From Blastopirellula marina (GTDB lineage: Bacteria; Planctomycetota; Planctomycetia; Pirellulales; Pirellulaceae): a stretch of DNA of 64,000 nt. This document shows positions 26,359-36,782 of this stretch, one piece after another; the first letter of the stretch is position 1, and each line of letters starts with the position of its first letter. The stretch lies in NCBI RefSeq assembly GCF_002967765.1, contig NZ_PUHY01000010.1:558001-622000 (forward strand), read 5' to 3'. The notes under the pieces were generated by a model. That model was not told the origin of the DNA, ran no database searches, and saw only the letters and a program-made list of their open reading frames with translations. Both the position numbers and the translations under genes were made by a program.

Positions 26359-28575
26359 GTGAACCCTTTCGTCTTTTCCAGTGCGACGATGCTTTTGTGG
26401 GGCTTGGCCGCGTTAGCGCCGATTCTCATTCATCTGTGGAATCGTCGTCGCTATCGTGAAACCGATTGGGCCGCCATGAAGTTTCTGCTGGCGGCTATGA
26501 AAAAGAACCGTCGTCGGATACAGGTCGAACAACTTCTGCTCCTATTGGTTCGCTGTGCCATCTTGCTCTTCTTTGCCATTGCCCTGGCCGACATGTCGTG
26601 CACTGCCGGGTCGAGCCTGGCCAATTTCGGTGGCCCAGGTTCGGCCACGCACACAGTGCTTGTGATCGATCACTCCTACAGCATGGCGTACGGCGAGAAA
26701 GGCCAAACGCGGCTCGATAAAGCGAAGGAGCTCGCCCGTCGGATCGTTAGTGAAGCCGATGAAGGAGATGGCTTTACCTTGATCACCATGGGCCGGACCG
26801 CCAGAAATGTCATCTCGGAACCCGCATTTGACCCCGATGATGTTCTCCGTGAGATCGACCAAATCACCATCGATCCCGGTGTCGCTGTCGCCGACTTAGC
26901 ACTCGCTGAAACCGAAGGTACATTGCGAATTGCCTCGCGGGACTTTCCACGTTTACGTCGAGCTCAGGTCTGTCTATTGACCGATTATGGGGCCACGACG
27001 TGGGAAAGTGGCGTTTCGCAAACGAATGAGGAAATGGTCAAAAAGATCGAGGAAATGGCGATCGTTCGCGCGTTCGATTTGGGCCAACCCTCCACGACCA
27101 ACAGTGCAATCCTGAACGTCCAACCGTTGACCCCGTATCTGACACCGTCGCAGCCAGCTCGATTCCGGATTGACGTCGCCTGCGATAATGCGACCGAGTT
27201 GTCGAGTCAGGTCCTGCAAATGATCGTTGATGGCAAGTTGGTCTCTCAGAAAATTGTCCCCTTCGTAGACAATCAACTCGTCAGCGTCGAGATGGAAACG
27301 GTCTTTCAAGAGGCGGGTACCCACTCGGTCGAGTTTCATTTAGATAACGACCTGCTCGATACCGACAACCATCGTTATGTTGTGGTGGATGTGAAAGAGC
27401 AACTAAAAGTTCTATGCCTCGCCGACGATGTCCCTTCGCTCAAGTTCCTTAAATTGGCTCTCGACCCAACCGATTCGGTCCAATCGTCGGTCAAGATCGA
27501 CACGCTAAGTTCTTCGTCGCTGCTGGACATCGACCTGTTAACCTACGACGCCGTCTACATCTCGAATGTCGCTCGGTTCGCCCCCGACGAGGTCGCGATC
27601 TTGCGGAGTTATGCCAAACGTGGCGGGGGTTTGGTCTTCTTTCTAGGTGACCACGTAAACGCCGCTAGTTGGAATAGTTCGCTGGCAACGGCAACCCAAG
27701 ACGAGGCCCCATTAATTCCGCTGACATTCGATGGACCTTCAGCCCGAGGTGAATATTTTCTCGATCCACGCGAGTACGACCACGCCATGGTTCAGCCATT
27801 CCGCGGGCAACAAGCGGGCGGCTTGCTGACAACTCCGGTCTGGACCTACTATCGGGTGACCATTCCAGAGAACTCACCTGCACAAACCGCGTTGTGGTTC
27901 GGCACCGGCGACCCCGCAATTGTGACTTCACGTTACCAAACAGAGACCGATGAAGATGCAAATACGTTAAGGCAACTTGGTGGCAAGGTGATTATGTTTT
28001 GTCTTCCCGCCAGCACGGCATCTGTGGATCGTAGCGTCGAGCCGCCAGCGGCATGGACCGTCTTTCCCACGTGGCCCAGTTTCCCGCCACTCGTCCAGGA
28101 GTCACTCGCTCAAGCGGTATCATCGCAACTCGACCGAAAAAACCTCCAACTCGGTGATGTCTTCGAGGGAGTCGTGGAAGGCGACTTGGGTGCCAACTTG
28201 ATTGAAGTCATCCGTCCCGATGGTCAATCGAGTCGAATCGAAGCGACAGCCAGGGATGAACGTCTGTTTTGGAGTTTTGACCGCACCAACCAAGTCGGGA
28301 TTTACTACTCGAAGTCGCTCTCGACCGATTCGAAGAAAATAGTTGAGTTCGTGGTAAATCCTGATTCACGCGAAAGTGATCTTACGCGGGTCACTATCGA
28401 CACTTTGCCGGCTGGACTTCAACCCGGCGATCATGGCATCGACTCAGCAGGAGGCGGGCAGATGAGTGCGTTGCCTTCGGCGATCGAACTGTTCCGTTAC
28501 GCATTGATGATGGTGCTTGGTTTGTTGTTCCTCGAAAGCTTCTTGGCCTATCGATATGGAGCAGCCGCACGATGA
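26359..28575 (+). CDS. BatA-like membrane protein with VWA domain
   Basis: 738 residues, GTG start at 26359. The N-terminus (MNPFVFSSATMLLWGLAALA, then LIHLWNRRRY) is the BatA/aerotolerance N-terminal helix domain, with a second helix near 58-75. A VWA domain follows with MIDAS DHSYSMAYGEK near 97. The middle has a glutamine-amidotransferase-like fold without catalytic Cys (VAILRSYAKRGGGLVFFLGD near 413), and a membrane helix ends the protein (MMVLGLLFLESFLAYRYG). Part of the MoxR cluster; overlaps the next gene by four bases (ATGA). Confidence 0.88.
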   Translation: MNPFVFSSATMLLWGLAALAPILIHLWNRRRYRETDWAAMKFLLAAMKKNRRRIQVEQLLLLLVRCAILLFFAIALADMSCTAGSSLANFGGPGSATHTVLVIDHSYSMAYGEKGQTRLDKAKELARRIVSEADEGDGFTLITMGRTARNVISEPAFDPDDVLREIDQITIDPGVAVADLALAETEGTLRIASRDFPRLRRAQVCLLTDYGATTWESGVSQTNEEMVKKIEEMAIVRAFDLGQPSTTNSAILNVQPLTPYLTPSQPARFRIDVACDNATELSSQVLQMIVDGKLVSQKIVPFVDNQLVSVEMETVFQEAGTHSVEFHLDNDLLDTDNHRYVVVDVKEQLKVLCLADDVPSLKFLKLALDPTDSVQSSVKIDTLSSSSLLDIDLLTYDAVYISNVARFAPDEVAILRSYAKRGGGLVFFLGDHVNAASWNSSLATATQDEAPLIPLTFDGPSARGEYFLDPREYDHAMVQPFRGQQAGGLLTTPVWTYYRVTIPENSPAQTALWFGTGDPAIVTSRYQTETDEDANTLRQLGGKVIMFCLPASTASVDRSVEPPAAWTVFPTWPSFPPLVQESLAQAVSSQLDRKNLQLGDVFEGVVEGDLGANLIEVIRPDGQSSRIEATARDERLFWSFDRTNQVGIYYSKSLSTDSKKIVEFVVNPDSRESDLTRVTIDTLPAGLQPGDHGIDSAGGGQMSALPSAIELFRYALMMVLGLLFLESFLAYRYGAAAR

Positions 28576-30974
28576 ACGATGCCTGGCGACAATTCGTTCG
28601 ATGGTCCCTAGCGGATGATAATCCCGCCATCGACTCGACCATGGAAGTCACACTGCAATGGTCACCTCCCTGGGCGGCCTGGGTCACGCTGGTAATTGTA
28701 ATTGCGGCGATCGTCTTCTTCGGCTGGATTTATCAGCGAGAGAACGTACAACGCGCCATTCCTAAATGGGCCTTCCTGCTGTTCAGTCGATTGACACTCG
28801 TAGGGATCGTGCTGTTCATGCTGTACGGTCTGCAGCAACAACCGTTTCAGACCGATGCGCCAGACCTCGTGATCGCCTTGGACGATTCGCAAAGCATGTC
28901 CCATTTGGATTCCCTTCCCACCGAGGAAGAATCGCTCATTCGGGCACGCGTCGAATCGGCCAACCTCGGCGAACCGACCCGTTGGAATCAAGCTCGGACT
29001 TTGCTGCTTGAAAACAACGAGAAGTTGCTCAGCGAATTACGAGAACGGTACAACGTGCGGACCTATTGGATGGGCGAATCAGGACGAGCCTTATCGGCTC
29101 CTGACGAGCAGTTCTCCGAGTTGCTGCGATCCACCAGTCCCCAAGGGCAGGTCAGCCGCTTGGGAACTAGCTTATCTCAGATCTTAGAACAGCAACGCGG
29201 GCGTCCCACGGCCGCCATCGTGATGCTCTCGGATGGGATCACGATCGAAGGCCCTAATCTCGCCGAAGGTGCTCAACAAGCTGCGTTGCGCGGCATCCCC
29301 ATTTTTCCGATCGGTATCGGAAGTCAGCAGCTTACGAGGGAACTCAAAATTGAGGAAGTCGTTGTCGATCCCGTGGCTTTCGTGGGTGACATGCTGACGT
29401 TCGTGGTTCGCCTTTCTGCCCAAGGGATGCCAGGCGAGTCGGTTACCATTTCCGTTGCCGATAAGAACGATCCCAGCCGCATCCTTGACGAACGGTCGAT
29501 TACCCTCCCCGAACAACAAGTCACACGTGAAATACGGTTGCAGTTCCGCCCAGAACAAATCGGGGAGTTCGATTTTCAAGTCAAAGCGGAAGCTGGTTCG
29601 CCAGCACCGAGTGACGATCAAAACCTTGTGCTCCGCAAGGTGAAGGTTCTCGACGCGACCATCAAGGTCTTGTACGTCCAGGCATATCCTCGCTTTCAAT
29701 TCCGCTTTTTGAAGATGTTGCTTGAACGGCAATTGAAGCGGAGCCCGACTTCGGGTCGAGACGAAAAGGCATTCAAGTTAACAACCATCCTGCAAGACGC
29801 TGATCAATCGTATGCAGATCAAGACGAGACGGCCGAAATCTCGTTCCCTGCCACTCGCCAGGAACTTTTCGAGTACGACGTTGTCATCATCGGCGATGTC
29901 AATTCGGCGTTTCTCAGCCGCGAACAACTGCAGAACCTACAAGACTTCGTACAAGTGAAGGGGGGTGGTTTGATGTTTGTCGCGGGTCAATTCTTTATGC
30001 CCTGGGACTACCGGTCGACGCCCCTTGATTCATTATTCCCTTTCTCAATGGATGACGTTCGGAAAGCCGATACCGAACAGGCCTACGTCGACCCAGTTCG
30101 CGTGGGCTTAACCGATCTCGGTTTGAATACCCTTCCGTTGCAGGTTACGCAGTTACCGTCCGATACGATCGCCGCTTGGCGAAGCATGTCGCAGGTCTAC
30201 TGGAATGTTCCGATCGAGCGTTTGAAACCAGGTGCTCAAGAGCTTGCCAATGCGGATCGTCCCGACGGTTCACAGCAACCGCTTTTAACCCAACAGTTCG
30301 TCGGTCGCGGCAAGGTAATGTTCCTGGGAACCGACGACTTATGGCGTTGGGATTACCATGACGAATTCTGGATGCAGTCGATTCGCTACCTGGCCCGTTC
30401 CAGCTTGCTCGATTCTGACGGTGCCGTCGAGTTGACGGTCGATCGATCGACTTACCGCACGGGTGAGTCAGCTACCGCTCGCGTTCGCTTTTTCGATGAA
30501 AGCCAAGCTCCACCCGAAGATGACGGTGTGCAATTGACCCTGGAAAAGCCCGATGGCCGAACCCGCACCATCACCATGAGTCGGGTCGCCGGGAACCGGG
30601 ATCTATTCGAGGCGACCATACCTGGACTGACAGCAGGGGATCACCGATTATGGATCGTACAGCCCCTCTTGCGAGGGACAACGGGTGAAACGAAGCCACC
30701 CTCCACTGAGTTTACCGTTGAGCCGGTCGCCGGCGAGATGACGCGATTAGACATGGATTTGGCGGAATTAAAACAAACTGCCACAATTACACGGGGTAAA
30801 TACTTCTCGTTCCTCGAGGCGGATTCCCTGTTAGATGTGTTACCACGCGGGCGACAGGTAAGAATTCAGACGTTACCCCCTGAGCCGCTCTGGAATTCCT
30901 GGAAACTTGCCTTATTGTTCGTCACACTATTAATTGGTGAGTGGGTCCTACGGAAACGAATGGGTCTGGTTTAA
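28572..30974 (+). CDS. membrane VWA/GATase1-like protein
   Basis: 800 residues. Two N-terminal helices (about 35-54 and 68-88), a VWA-like domain with ALDDSQSMSHLD near 99, an Ig-like middle part, a GATase1-like segment (LQNLQDFVQVKGGGLMFVAG near 455) and a final helix (ALLFVTLLIGEWVLRKR). It parallels the preceding protein and is typical of planctomycete and verrucomicrobial MoxR clusters. Start ATG overlaps the previous stop, so translation is probably coupled. Function in envelope maintenance or stress resistance is inferred from Bat operons, not shown. Confidence 0.85.
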   Translation: MNDAWRQFVRWSLADDNPAIDSTMEVTLQWSPPWAAWVTLVIVIAAIVFFGWIYQRENVQRAIPKWAFLLFSRLTLVGIVLFMLYGLQQQPFQTDAPDLVIALDDSQSMSHLDSLPTEEESLIRARVESANLGEPTRWNQARTLLLENNEKLLSELRERYNVRTYWMGESGRALSAPDEQFSELLRSTSPQGQVSRLGTSLSQILEQQRGRPTAAIVMLSDGITIEGPNLAEGAQQAALRGIPIFPIGIGSQQLTRELKIEEVVVDPVAFVGDMLTFVVRLSAQGMPGESVTISVADKNDPSRILDERSITLPEQQVTREIRLQFRPEQIGEFDFQVKAEAGSPAPSDDQNLVLRKVKVLDATIKVLYVQAYPRFQFRFLKMLLERQLKRSPTSGRDEKAFKLTTILQDADQSYADQDETAEISFPATRQELFEYDVVIIGDVNSAFLSREQLQNLQDFVQVKGGGLMFVAGQFFMPWDYRSTPLDSLFPFSMDDVRKADTEQAYVDPVRVGLTDLGLNTLPLQVTQLPSDTIAAWRSMSQVYWNVPIERLKPGAQELANADRPDGSQQPLLTQQFVGRGKVMFLGTDDLWRWDYHDEFWMQSIRYLARSSLLDSDGAVELTVDRSTYRTGESATARVRFFDESQAPPEDDGVQLTLEKPDGRTRTITMSRVAGNRDLFEATIPGLTAGDHRLWIVQPLLRGTTGETKPPSTEFTVEPVAGEMTRLDMDLAELKQTATITRGKYFSFLEADSLLDVLPRGRQVRIQTLPPEPLWNSWKLALLFVTLLIGEWVLRKRMGLV

Positions 30975-30997
30975 TCTTCGCATAGGAAATGGAACGG

Positions 30998-33900
30998 ATG
31001 GCTTCCGACGCTCGCAAATCGAACGCTCCACCGGTCAGCCATGTGCTGGTTAGCCGCGTGGAAGAAGCGCGCCAAGCCGTTGTGCGGCGAGTTCGGATTC
31101 GCGGCACGGCCTGGGGGCTTTTCGCGGCGATCAGCTTTGTCCTGGCGATGGCCCTGTTCGACTATCTGCTTCGTCAGGATGACATGGGCACCCGTTGGTT
31201 TCTCTCTCTTGTCACGTTGTCTGGACTCGTTTTTGCCGTCGTCTGGTGGATGGTGCCGGCTTGGCAGTGGCAACCGTCGCTCCAACAAATCGCTCAACGG
31301 ATCGAACAGTTCTTTCCAGAACTACGTGACAAGATCTCCAGCGCGCTCTTTTTCTTGCAGCAAGACGAAGCAGATGCTACAGGCAGTTCGCCTTATTTCC
31401 GCCGCAAGCACATCGCCGAAATGACCGATACACTGAGCCACACCGATCTTTCGGTTGCCCTCAACCGGCAATTGGCGGCTCGTTCATTGTATGCGTTTGG
31501 GGGTTCAATTTTTGTACTGCTCAGTGTGCTCGCGTTCTCCCCTCAGTCGTTCAGCACGGCAATCGCTCGCTTAGCGATGCCGTGGCAATCGGTTGAATGG
31601 CCACGTACCAATGATCTTGCTTTGGTCGATCCCCCAGCGGTGGTTCCTCTTGGAGGACGAGCGACGTTCGAAGTCGAAGATCTCAATCAGAACCTCCCTG
31701 AAATTGTCGAGCTCCAGGTTCGCTATGAACCGAACGGTCGGCCGGTCACCTATCCGATGCAATTCGATATGCCGACCGAGCGAATGGTTTATCAACTGGA
31801 GGGAGTTCAACGAGCATTCGAGTTTCGCGTGCAAGGTGGCGACGACGACACGATGGCCTGGCAACCAGTCGATGTAGTCAAACCTCCTAAGTTCTCCGAT
31901 GTTCAGATCACGTTGATTCCTCCGCAGTATACGCGTTGGCTTCCTAGCGAGTCGCCTCGATCGATCATTGCGTTAGAAGGAACCTCGCTACAGTTGTTTG
32001 GCAAGGTCGATCAAAAGATCACCGACGCAAACTTTGTCTTCGAATCTGCCGGCAATTCGGAATCATTTCCCCTCGACATCGGCGATGACCGGCTGACGTT
32101 CTCTACCAAAACTTCGCCTACTCCAACCAATAAACCCAACAAGCCGGCCGGCCCAATCCTGGCAGCGAGTGGCAACTACTGGATTGAAGTCACCGTAGAG
32201 TCCGGCCTGAAAAAAGCGGAAGGCCAACGCTACCCAGTTCGTGTCGTCAAAGACAAAGCTCCTGTCGTTTCCTGGATCGCCCCGGAACGGAACATGACGC
32301 TCACTCCGAAAGGGATGGTTGATCTCGCCGCCAGCGTCCGAGACGATTTGCAAACCGAATCGATCAAGCTCACCATTCGCAAACCAGCCGACAATTCCAT
32401 CGTTCTGGAAGAGAACCTGTACACGGGACCGACCGACCGGCCGTTTGAATCAGCACCGACAAACCTGGCCATGGGGCAAGCGGAAGAGCGTTCGGTCGAG
32501 TATCAGTTGGATCTAACAAAGTTGAAGGACATCGTTCCTGGCATTGCACTCGAGCTTGTCATCACCGGCAATGACTATCGACCACAGACCGGCAAGAGCC
32601 TTCCACGAATCATTACGATCATCTCAGAAGAACAACTTGATCAGCGAGTGAATCGCCAACAACGTGACATTATTTCAAAGATCGCGGAAGCTCGCCGGTT
32701 ACAGCAAGATGCCCGGCAACAAACTCGCAGCGTTGAAATCGAGCTCGAAGAGGGGTCGAAGCTGGGCCCCGCTGAGATGTCGAACCTGCAAAACGGCGAG
32801 CAAAACCAAAAGAGTGTGCGAGACAAGCTAGTGGCCGGCGAAGAAAGTGCCGCAGCCAAGATCGACGCGTTGCTGAACGAGTTGGATCAAAATCGACAGC
32901 AAGATCACGACGCCGCCGATCTGCTTCGCGACTTGAAAGAGAAAATCGAGGCGGTCGCAAACGCCGAACTTGGCCCGATTGAGTCGGAACTCACGGAGCT
33001 TCGCCGCGGCGCATCACGGGCTCAATCCCAACAAACATCAGCGGATCCCCAGAAAAGTGATTCTGATAATTCCGACGCTGACCAACAATCTGACGCAGGC
33101 AACCCCGAATCGGATCCCAATGCTCAGCAAGATCCGCACGAGCAGCTGAAGGATATCGGCGAGCGGCAAGAGAAAGTTGCCGGCGAACTTCAAGATTGGC
33201 AAAACGATCTGAACAAGTGGGATACGTTCCGCAGGTTTGCGATGGATGTCCGCGACCTGGCCAATCGTCAGGCCGAGCTTTCCCGCAACGTCGAGTCCCA
33301 ACAAGGGGAAACCCTCGGGCAGGAAGTCGAGCAGATGACGCCCGAACAACGAGCCGCCCTTAAGCAAATGGGCGAGCAACAAGCGAACCTGGCCGGTGAA
33401 ATGGATCGCATCCAATCAAGAATGCGGGATATGCTGCAGAACAATCCGGAAAGCGAAGACGTTGCCAACACCCTTCAAGACGCGATCAACGAGAATCGGG
33501 ACGCAGCCGTTTCGCAGCGAATGCGACAAGCCAGCCAACGCATTGAAGACAACCAACTTTCGTCTGCCAAGGATTCGCAAAAGCAGGTCGAAGACTCGCT
33601 TGAAGATGTTCTCGATACGTTACAGAATCGCCGCGAGACCGATAAGAAGGAGTTGCTTCGCAAACTGGACGATGCCCAGAAAGATTTGCAGGAATTGAAG
33701 CAACGTCAGAAAGCGCTGAAGGATAAGACGCAAGACGCCAAGATGCAGAACGAGTCCGATCCATCCGGACAAAACGGCTCGCAGCAATCACAGCGTCAGA
33801 AGCTGGAACAACTATCTGCGCAAGCAAAGCAACTGCAGCAACAAGCGGAACAGTTAGCTAGGAAGCTCGAGCGACTTTCTGCAAAAGAGGCTGCCCAAAA

Positions 33901-34783
33901 GATGCGTGACGCAGCCGAGCGACTCGAAGATGCCGCCCAGCAAGCTCAAAACCAAGACCCAGGCCAACTTGAACAGCAGATCGAACAAGCGGAAAAGGAT
34001 TTAGAAGAGGCCGAAAAAGAACTCGAAAAGCAGAAAGAAAAGGTCGAACAAGACCTGGCGCAAGAGATCGCGGCCAAGCTGAAACAATCGATCGAATTGC
34101 TAATCATCCGCCAAGAGCGTATTCGCGATGAAATGGTTCGCCTGAACGAACTGCAAGAAGCGGACGGCGAGTTGACATCCGCGCAGCGTCAAACGCTTTC
34201 CGGACTGTCCATAGAACAAGCCACTCTTACCGACGAGATCCGGTCGTTTGCCGAGGCAATCGCTAAGGCGGAAGTCTACCATCTTTCCCTGCAAATGACG
34301 GCGGAAGTGACGACCGACTTGGCACGTCTGCTCGATACCGGTGAAATTGATGCTTCGATGATTGCCTTAGCACAGGAGGCTGTCGATCGCTTGCAACAGT
34401 TGGTCACAGCCCTCGAAGAAGAACAGAACCAACAGCAAGGCCAACAAGATCAACAACCACAAGAAGGCCAAAACCAACAGCAACAACAGCCCGGTGGGAA
34501 TCAAGATGGCATCAGCCAAACCGCCCAATTGCGATTACTGAAAATGATGCAAGAGTCGCTCAAGGCTCGGACGCAAACCCTGGGAGAAAAGATTGCTGCC
34601 GATCCCAAGGCAGCAAACCCCAGCGAACTTTCGCGATTAGCTGCGGAACAAGGTCGATTGTCCGAGCTCACTCTGAACTTGATCAAAGCGACCGAAGAAG
34701 AGTTGTTCGATCCGAATAAACTCCCTGAGATCGAACCAACGATTCCGGATGAAGAACAACAGGAGGTGCCTGATGTTGAGTAG
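30998..34783 (+). CDS. giant coiled-coil membrane protein (DUF4175-like)
   Basis: 1261 residues from the ATG at 30998, whose AGGAA site sits nine bases upstream; an ATG at 30989 directly abuts that site. Membrane helices at about 40-60, 70-90 and 168-188, then Ig-like beta domains to about 550, then almost 550 residues of charged coiled coil rich in Gln, Glu, Lys and Ala, broken by a Ser/Asp/Gln linker near 690-720, and a Gln-rich stretch near 1140-1165 before the C-terminus. The N-terminal layout resembles DUF4175 proteins. Probably an inner-membrane protein with a large extracytoplasmic rod that works with the MoxR/VWA partners. Overlaps the next gene by 11 bases. Confidence 0.85.
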   Translation: MASDARKSNAPPVSHVLVSRVEEARQAVVRRVRIRGTAWGLFAAISFVLAMALFDYLLRQDDMGTRWFLSLVTLSGLVFAVVWWMVPAWQWQPSLQQIAQRIEQFFPELRDKISSALFFLQQDEADATGSSPYFRRKHIAEMTDTLSHTDLSVALNRQLAARSLYAFGGSIFVLLSVLAFSPQSFSTAIARLAMPWQSVEWPRTNDLALVDPPAVVPLGGRATFEVEDLNQNLPEIVELQVRYEPNGRPVTYPMQFDMPTERMVYQLEGVQRAFEFRVQGGDDDTMAWQPVDVVKPPKFSDVQITLIPPQYTRWLPSESPRSIIALEGTSLQLFGKVDQKITDANFVFESAGNSESFPLDIGDDRLTFSTKTSPTPTNKPNKPAGPILAASGNYWIEVTVESGLKKAEGQRYPVRVVKDKAPVVSWIAPERNMTLTPKGMVDLAASVRDDLQTESIKLTIRKPADNSIVLEENLYTGPTDRPFESAPTNLAMGQAEERSVEYQLDLTKLKDIVPGIALELVITGNDYRPQTGKSLPRIITIISEEQLDQRVNRQQRDIISKIAEARRLQQDARQQTRSVEIELEEGSKLGPAEMSNLQNGEQNQKSVRDKLVAGEESAAAKIDALLNELDQNRQQDHDAADLLRDLKEKIEAVANAELGPIESELTELRRGASRAQSQQTSADPQKSDSDNSDADQQSDAGNPESDPNAQQDPHEQLKDIGERQEKVAGELQDWQNDLNKWDTFRRFAMDVRDLANRQAELSRNVESQQGETLGQEVEQMTPEQRAALKQMGEQQANLAGEMDRIQSRMRDMLQNNPESEDVANTLQDAINENRDAAVSQRMRQASQRIEDNQLSSAKDSQKQVEDSLEDVLDTLQNRRETDKKELLRKLDDAQKDLQELKQRQKALKDKTQDAKMQNESDPSGQNGSQQSQRQKLEQLSAQAKQLQQQAEQLARKLERLSAKEAAQKMRDAAERLEDAAQQAQNQDPGQLEQQIEQAEKDLEEAEKELEKQKEKVEQDLAQEIAAKLKQSIELLIIRQERIRDEMVRLNELQEADGELTSAQRQTLSGLSIEQATLTDEIRSFAEAIAKAEVYHLSLQMTAEVTTDLARLLDTGEIDASMIALAQEAVDRLQQLVTALEEEQNQQQGQQDQQPQEGQNQQQQQPGGNQDGISQTAQLRLLKMMQESLKARTQTLGEKIAADPKAANPSELSRLAAEQGRLSELTLNLIKATEEELFDPNKLPEIEPTIPDEEQQEVPDVE

Positions 34784-35699
34784 ATCGATTCCGTTTGGTC
34801 TCATGATCGTTGCGATGCTTCTTGCTGTTGGGAATGGGGTCGTACCTCGGTATGCTGCCGCCCAGTCTGGAAAACAGGAAGATCCGAGCATGTCTTCGCT
34901 CGATCAGGAATTGTTCAACGATTTGGGCAGTGACCTTTTCGACGATCTTGATCTTCCCGCAGAAGCGATGGAGGCTCCCCAAGAAACGAAACCGAGCGAC
35001 AACGCAGATACATCGAAAAAAACACTACCAGGTCAACCAGATCCGAGTGACGATGACAACAAGGGCCCTCGTGGGTTTGGTGCCGATCCATCCCAAGATC
35101 TTCCAGCGGGTGATCCGCTCTCCAAAATCGGTGGTTTGATGCGGGAAGTGCAGCAGCGTATCGCTGAGGGCCAAGCCGAACAACAGACGGTCGCCATGCA
35201 ACAAGAGATTATTGAAGAGATCAACAAACTGTTAGAGGAACAGCAACAACAACAACAACAACAGCAGCAGCAAAATAACAATCAAAATCAGCAGCAAAAC
35301 CAGAACCAAGATCAGCAGCAACAGCAGCAGCAAAACCAACAACAATCGCAATCGCAGCAGCAATCACAACAATCTCAGCAACAGGGTCAGCAGCAGCAGA
35401 ACAGCCAGCAACAACAGTCGCAGCAAGAGTCGCAAGGCAGCGATTCCCAAGCGAGTGAATCGCAGATGCAGCCGGGCGAGCAATCGCAGGATGGTGAAGA
35501 CAGCAATGACAAACTGCGCGACCAAAAGGTCTTAGCCATTTCGCCCGAAGAACAAGACGCCCTGATCAAAAAGGCCTGGGGCAATCTGCCACCGCACCTT
35601 CGCAAGCAGATTTCGAACACCTCGATGGAGCGTTTTTTGCCGAAGTATGAGCGATTGACCCAGGAATACTTTCGCAAGCTGGCCGAAATCGAAGAGTAG
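34773..35699 (+). CDS. secreted Gln-rich low-complexity protein
   Basis: 308 residues from the ATG at 34773 with AGGAGGTGCC upstream, inside the end of the preceding gene. Signal peptide to about 30 (MLLAVGNGVVPRYAAA). Acidic N-terminal half, then a Gln/Asn/Ser tract at about 157-220 encoded by CAA/CAG repeats, then a conserved-looking helical C-terminus (ALIKKAWGNLPPHLRKQI, residues 263-280; followed by SMERFLPKYERLTQEYF). The C-terminus is the recognisable part of proteins found at this place in planctomycete MoxR clusters. No enzyme motif. The repeat tract probably varies in length between strains. Confidence 0.8.
   Translation: MLSRSIPFGLMIVAMLLAVGNGVVPRYAAAQSGKQEDPSMSSLDQELFNDLGSDLFDDLDLPAEAMEAPQETKPSDNADTSKKTLPGQPDPSDDDNKGPRGFGADPSQDLPAGDPLSKIGGLMREVQQRIAEGQAEQQTVAMQQEIIEEINKLLEEQQQQQQQQQQQNNNQNQQQNQNQDQQQQQQQNQQQSQSQQQSQQSQQQGQQQQNSQQQQSQQESQGSDSQASESQMQPGEQSQDGEDSNDKLRDQKVLAISPEEQDALIKKAWGNLPPHLRKQISNTSMERFLPKYERLTQEYFRKLAEIEE
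35241..35432 (+). repeat. CAA/CAG-rich poly-glutamine coding repeat
   Basis: About 190 bases made largely of CAA and CAG codons with interspersed AAC/AAT and TCG/AGC, coding for Gln runs up to ten residues. It is in frame and prone to slippage, and so a plausible source of length variation. Confidence 0.8.
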
Positions 35700-35714
35700 A
35701 AAAGCACCGAGTTC

Positions 35715-36782
35715 ATGAACGCCCTTTCCCGCAGAACGATCCTCAAATCAGCCCTCTCCACCGTTGGGACTTGCGGCATCGGTTCGCTGTTATCGGCTCA
35801 AGATTGGCGTGGAACTTCACGTCGCGGATCGCGTGGTCTCATCACACAGGACGTCCAAACCACGATCGATAACGGCCTTCAGTATCTCGTTCAGCGCCAA
35901 ACCATGATTGGTAATCAGCGCGGCTCGTTTGGGAACGACGGCTATCGCGCCAACACAGCGGTCGTAGGCTTGGCAGGCCTGGCATTCATGGCTTCCGGCA
36001 GTTCCCCCAACCGCGGTCCTTACGGGGCAAACATTTCCGCGTGCGTCGATTACCTGTTAGCCAACACGCAAAGCGGCGGCTTCGTGGCACTTCCCAATGC
36101 GCGAACGCACGGCCCCATGTATGGTCATGGCTTTGCCACGTTATTTTTGGCAGAAGTCTACGGCATGACCGGCAATCCGGAACTGCGTGACACACTTCGC
36201 GCAGCGATCAAGCTGATTGTTGACACGCAAAACGCTGACGGCGGTTGGAGATATCAGCCGGTACGAAGCGAAGCGGACATCTCCGTTACGGTCTGCCAGA
36301 TGATGGCCCTCCGGGCGGCTCGCAACGCAGGTGTTTTCGTTCCGAACGAGACCGTCGATCGCTGCATAAGCTATGTCACCCGCAGTCAAAACGCCGATGG
36401 CGGATTTAGTTACATGCTAAGTGGTGGCCCGAGTGCCTTCCCGCGCTCGGCCGCCGGAGTGGTCGCCCTGTATAGCGCCGGCATGTACGACGGAGAAATC
36501 ATCGAGCGAGCACTCCGCTATCTAGAAGACAACTTGCCGCAAGAGAGTACCTTCCGCGGGAACAATCATTTCTTCTACGGCCAGTACTACGCTGCGCAAG
36601 CTTTCTGGCAAGTCGGCACGCAGCGTTGGGAACGGTACTACCGGACAATTCGCGAAGTCCTGCAAGATCGCCAAACGGCTCAAGGGTTTTGGACTGATTT
36701 CATCTGTCCTGAATATGGCACTGCGATGGCTTGCATCGTGCTTCAGCTTCCTAACAACTATTTGCCAATCTTCCAGAAGTGA
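35715..36782 (+). CDS. secreted prenyltransferase/squalene-cyclase-fold repeat protein
   Basis: 355 residues. The N-terminus MNALSRRTILKSALSTVGTC has the twin-arginine pattern SRRTILKS, so Tat export is likely. Alpha/alpha-toroid repeats with QW-like motifs follow: TQNADGGWRYQP near 172 and SQNADGGFSYML near 224. The DxDD catalytic motif of squalene-hopene cyclases was not seen, so a non-cyclase binding role is more likely. Last but one gene of the MoxR cluster; its TGA overlaps the following GTG start (GTGA). Confidence 0.82.
   Translation: MNALSRRTILKSALSTVGTCGIGSLLSAQDWRGTSRRGSRGLITQDVQTTIDNGLQYLVQRQTMIGNQRGSFGNDGYRANTAVVGLAGLAFMASGSSPNRGPYGANISACVDYLLANTQSGGFVALPNARTHGPMYGHGFATLFLAEVYGMTGNPELRDTLRAAIKLIVDTQNADGGWRYQPVRSEADISVTVCQMMALRAARNAGVFVPNETVDRCISYVTRSQNADGGFSYMLSGGPSAFPRSAAGVVALYSAGMYDGEIIERALRYLEDNLPQESTFRGNNHFFYGQYYAAQAFWQVGTQRWERYYRTIREVLQDRQTAQGFWTDFICPEYGTAMACIVLQLPNNYLPIFQK

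Noticed and set aside
29184-29732. 182-codon minus-strand frame
   Set aside because: Shadow of the VWA gene.
35033-35281. Poly-Cys minus-strand open frame over the CAA/CAG tract
   Set aside because: Direct artefact of reading the glutamine repeat on the other strand.
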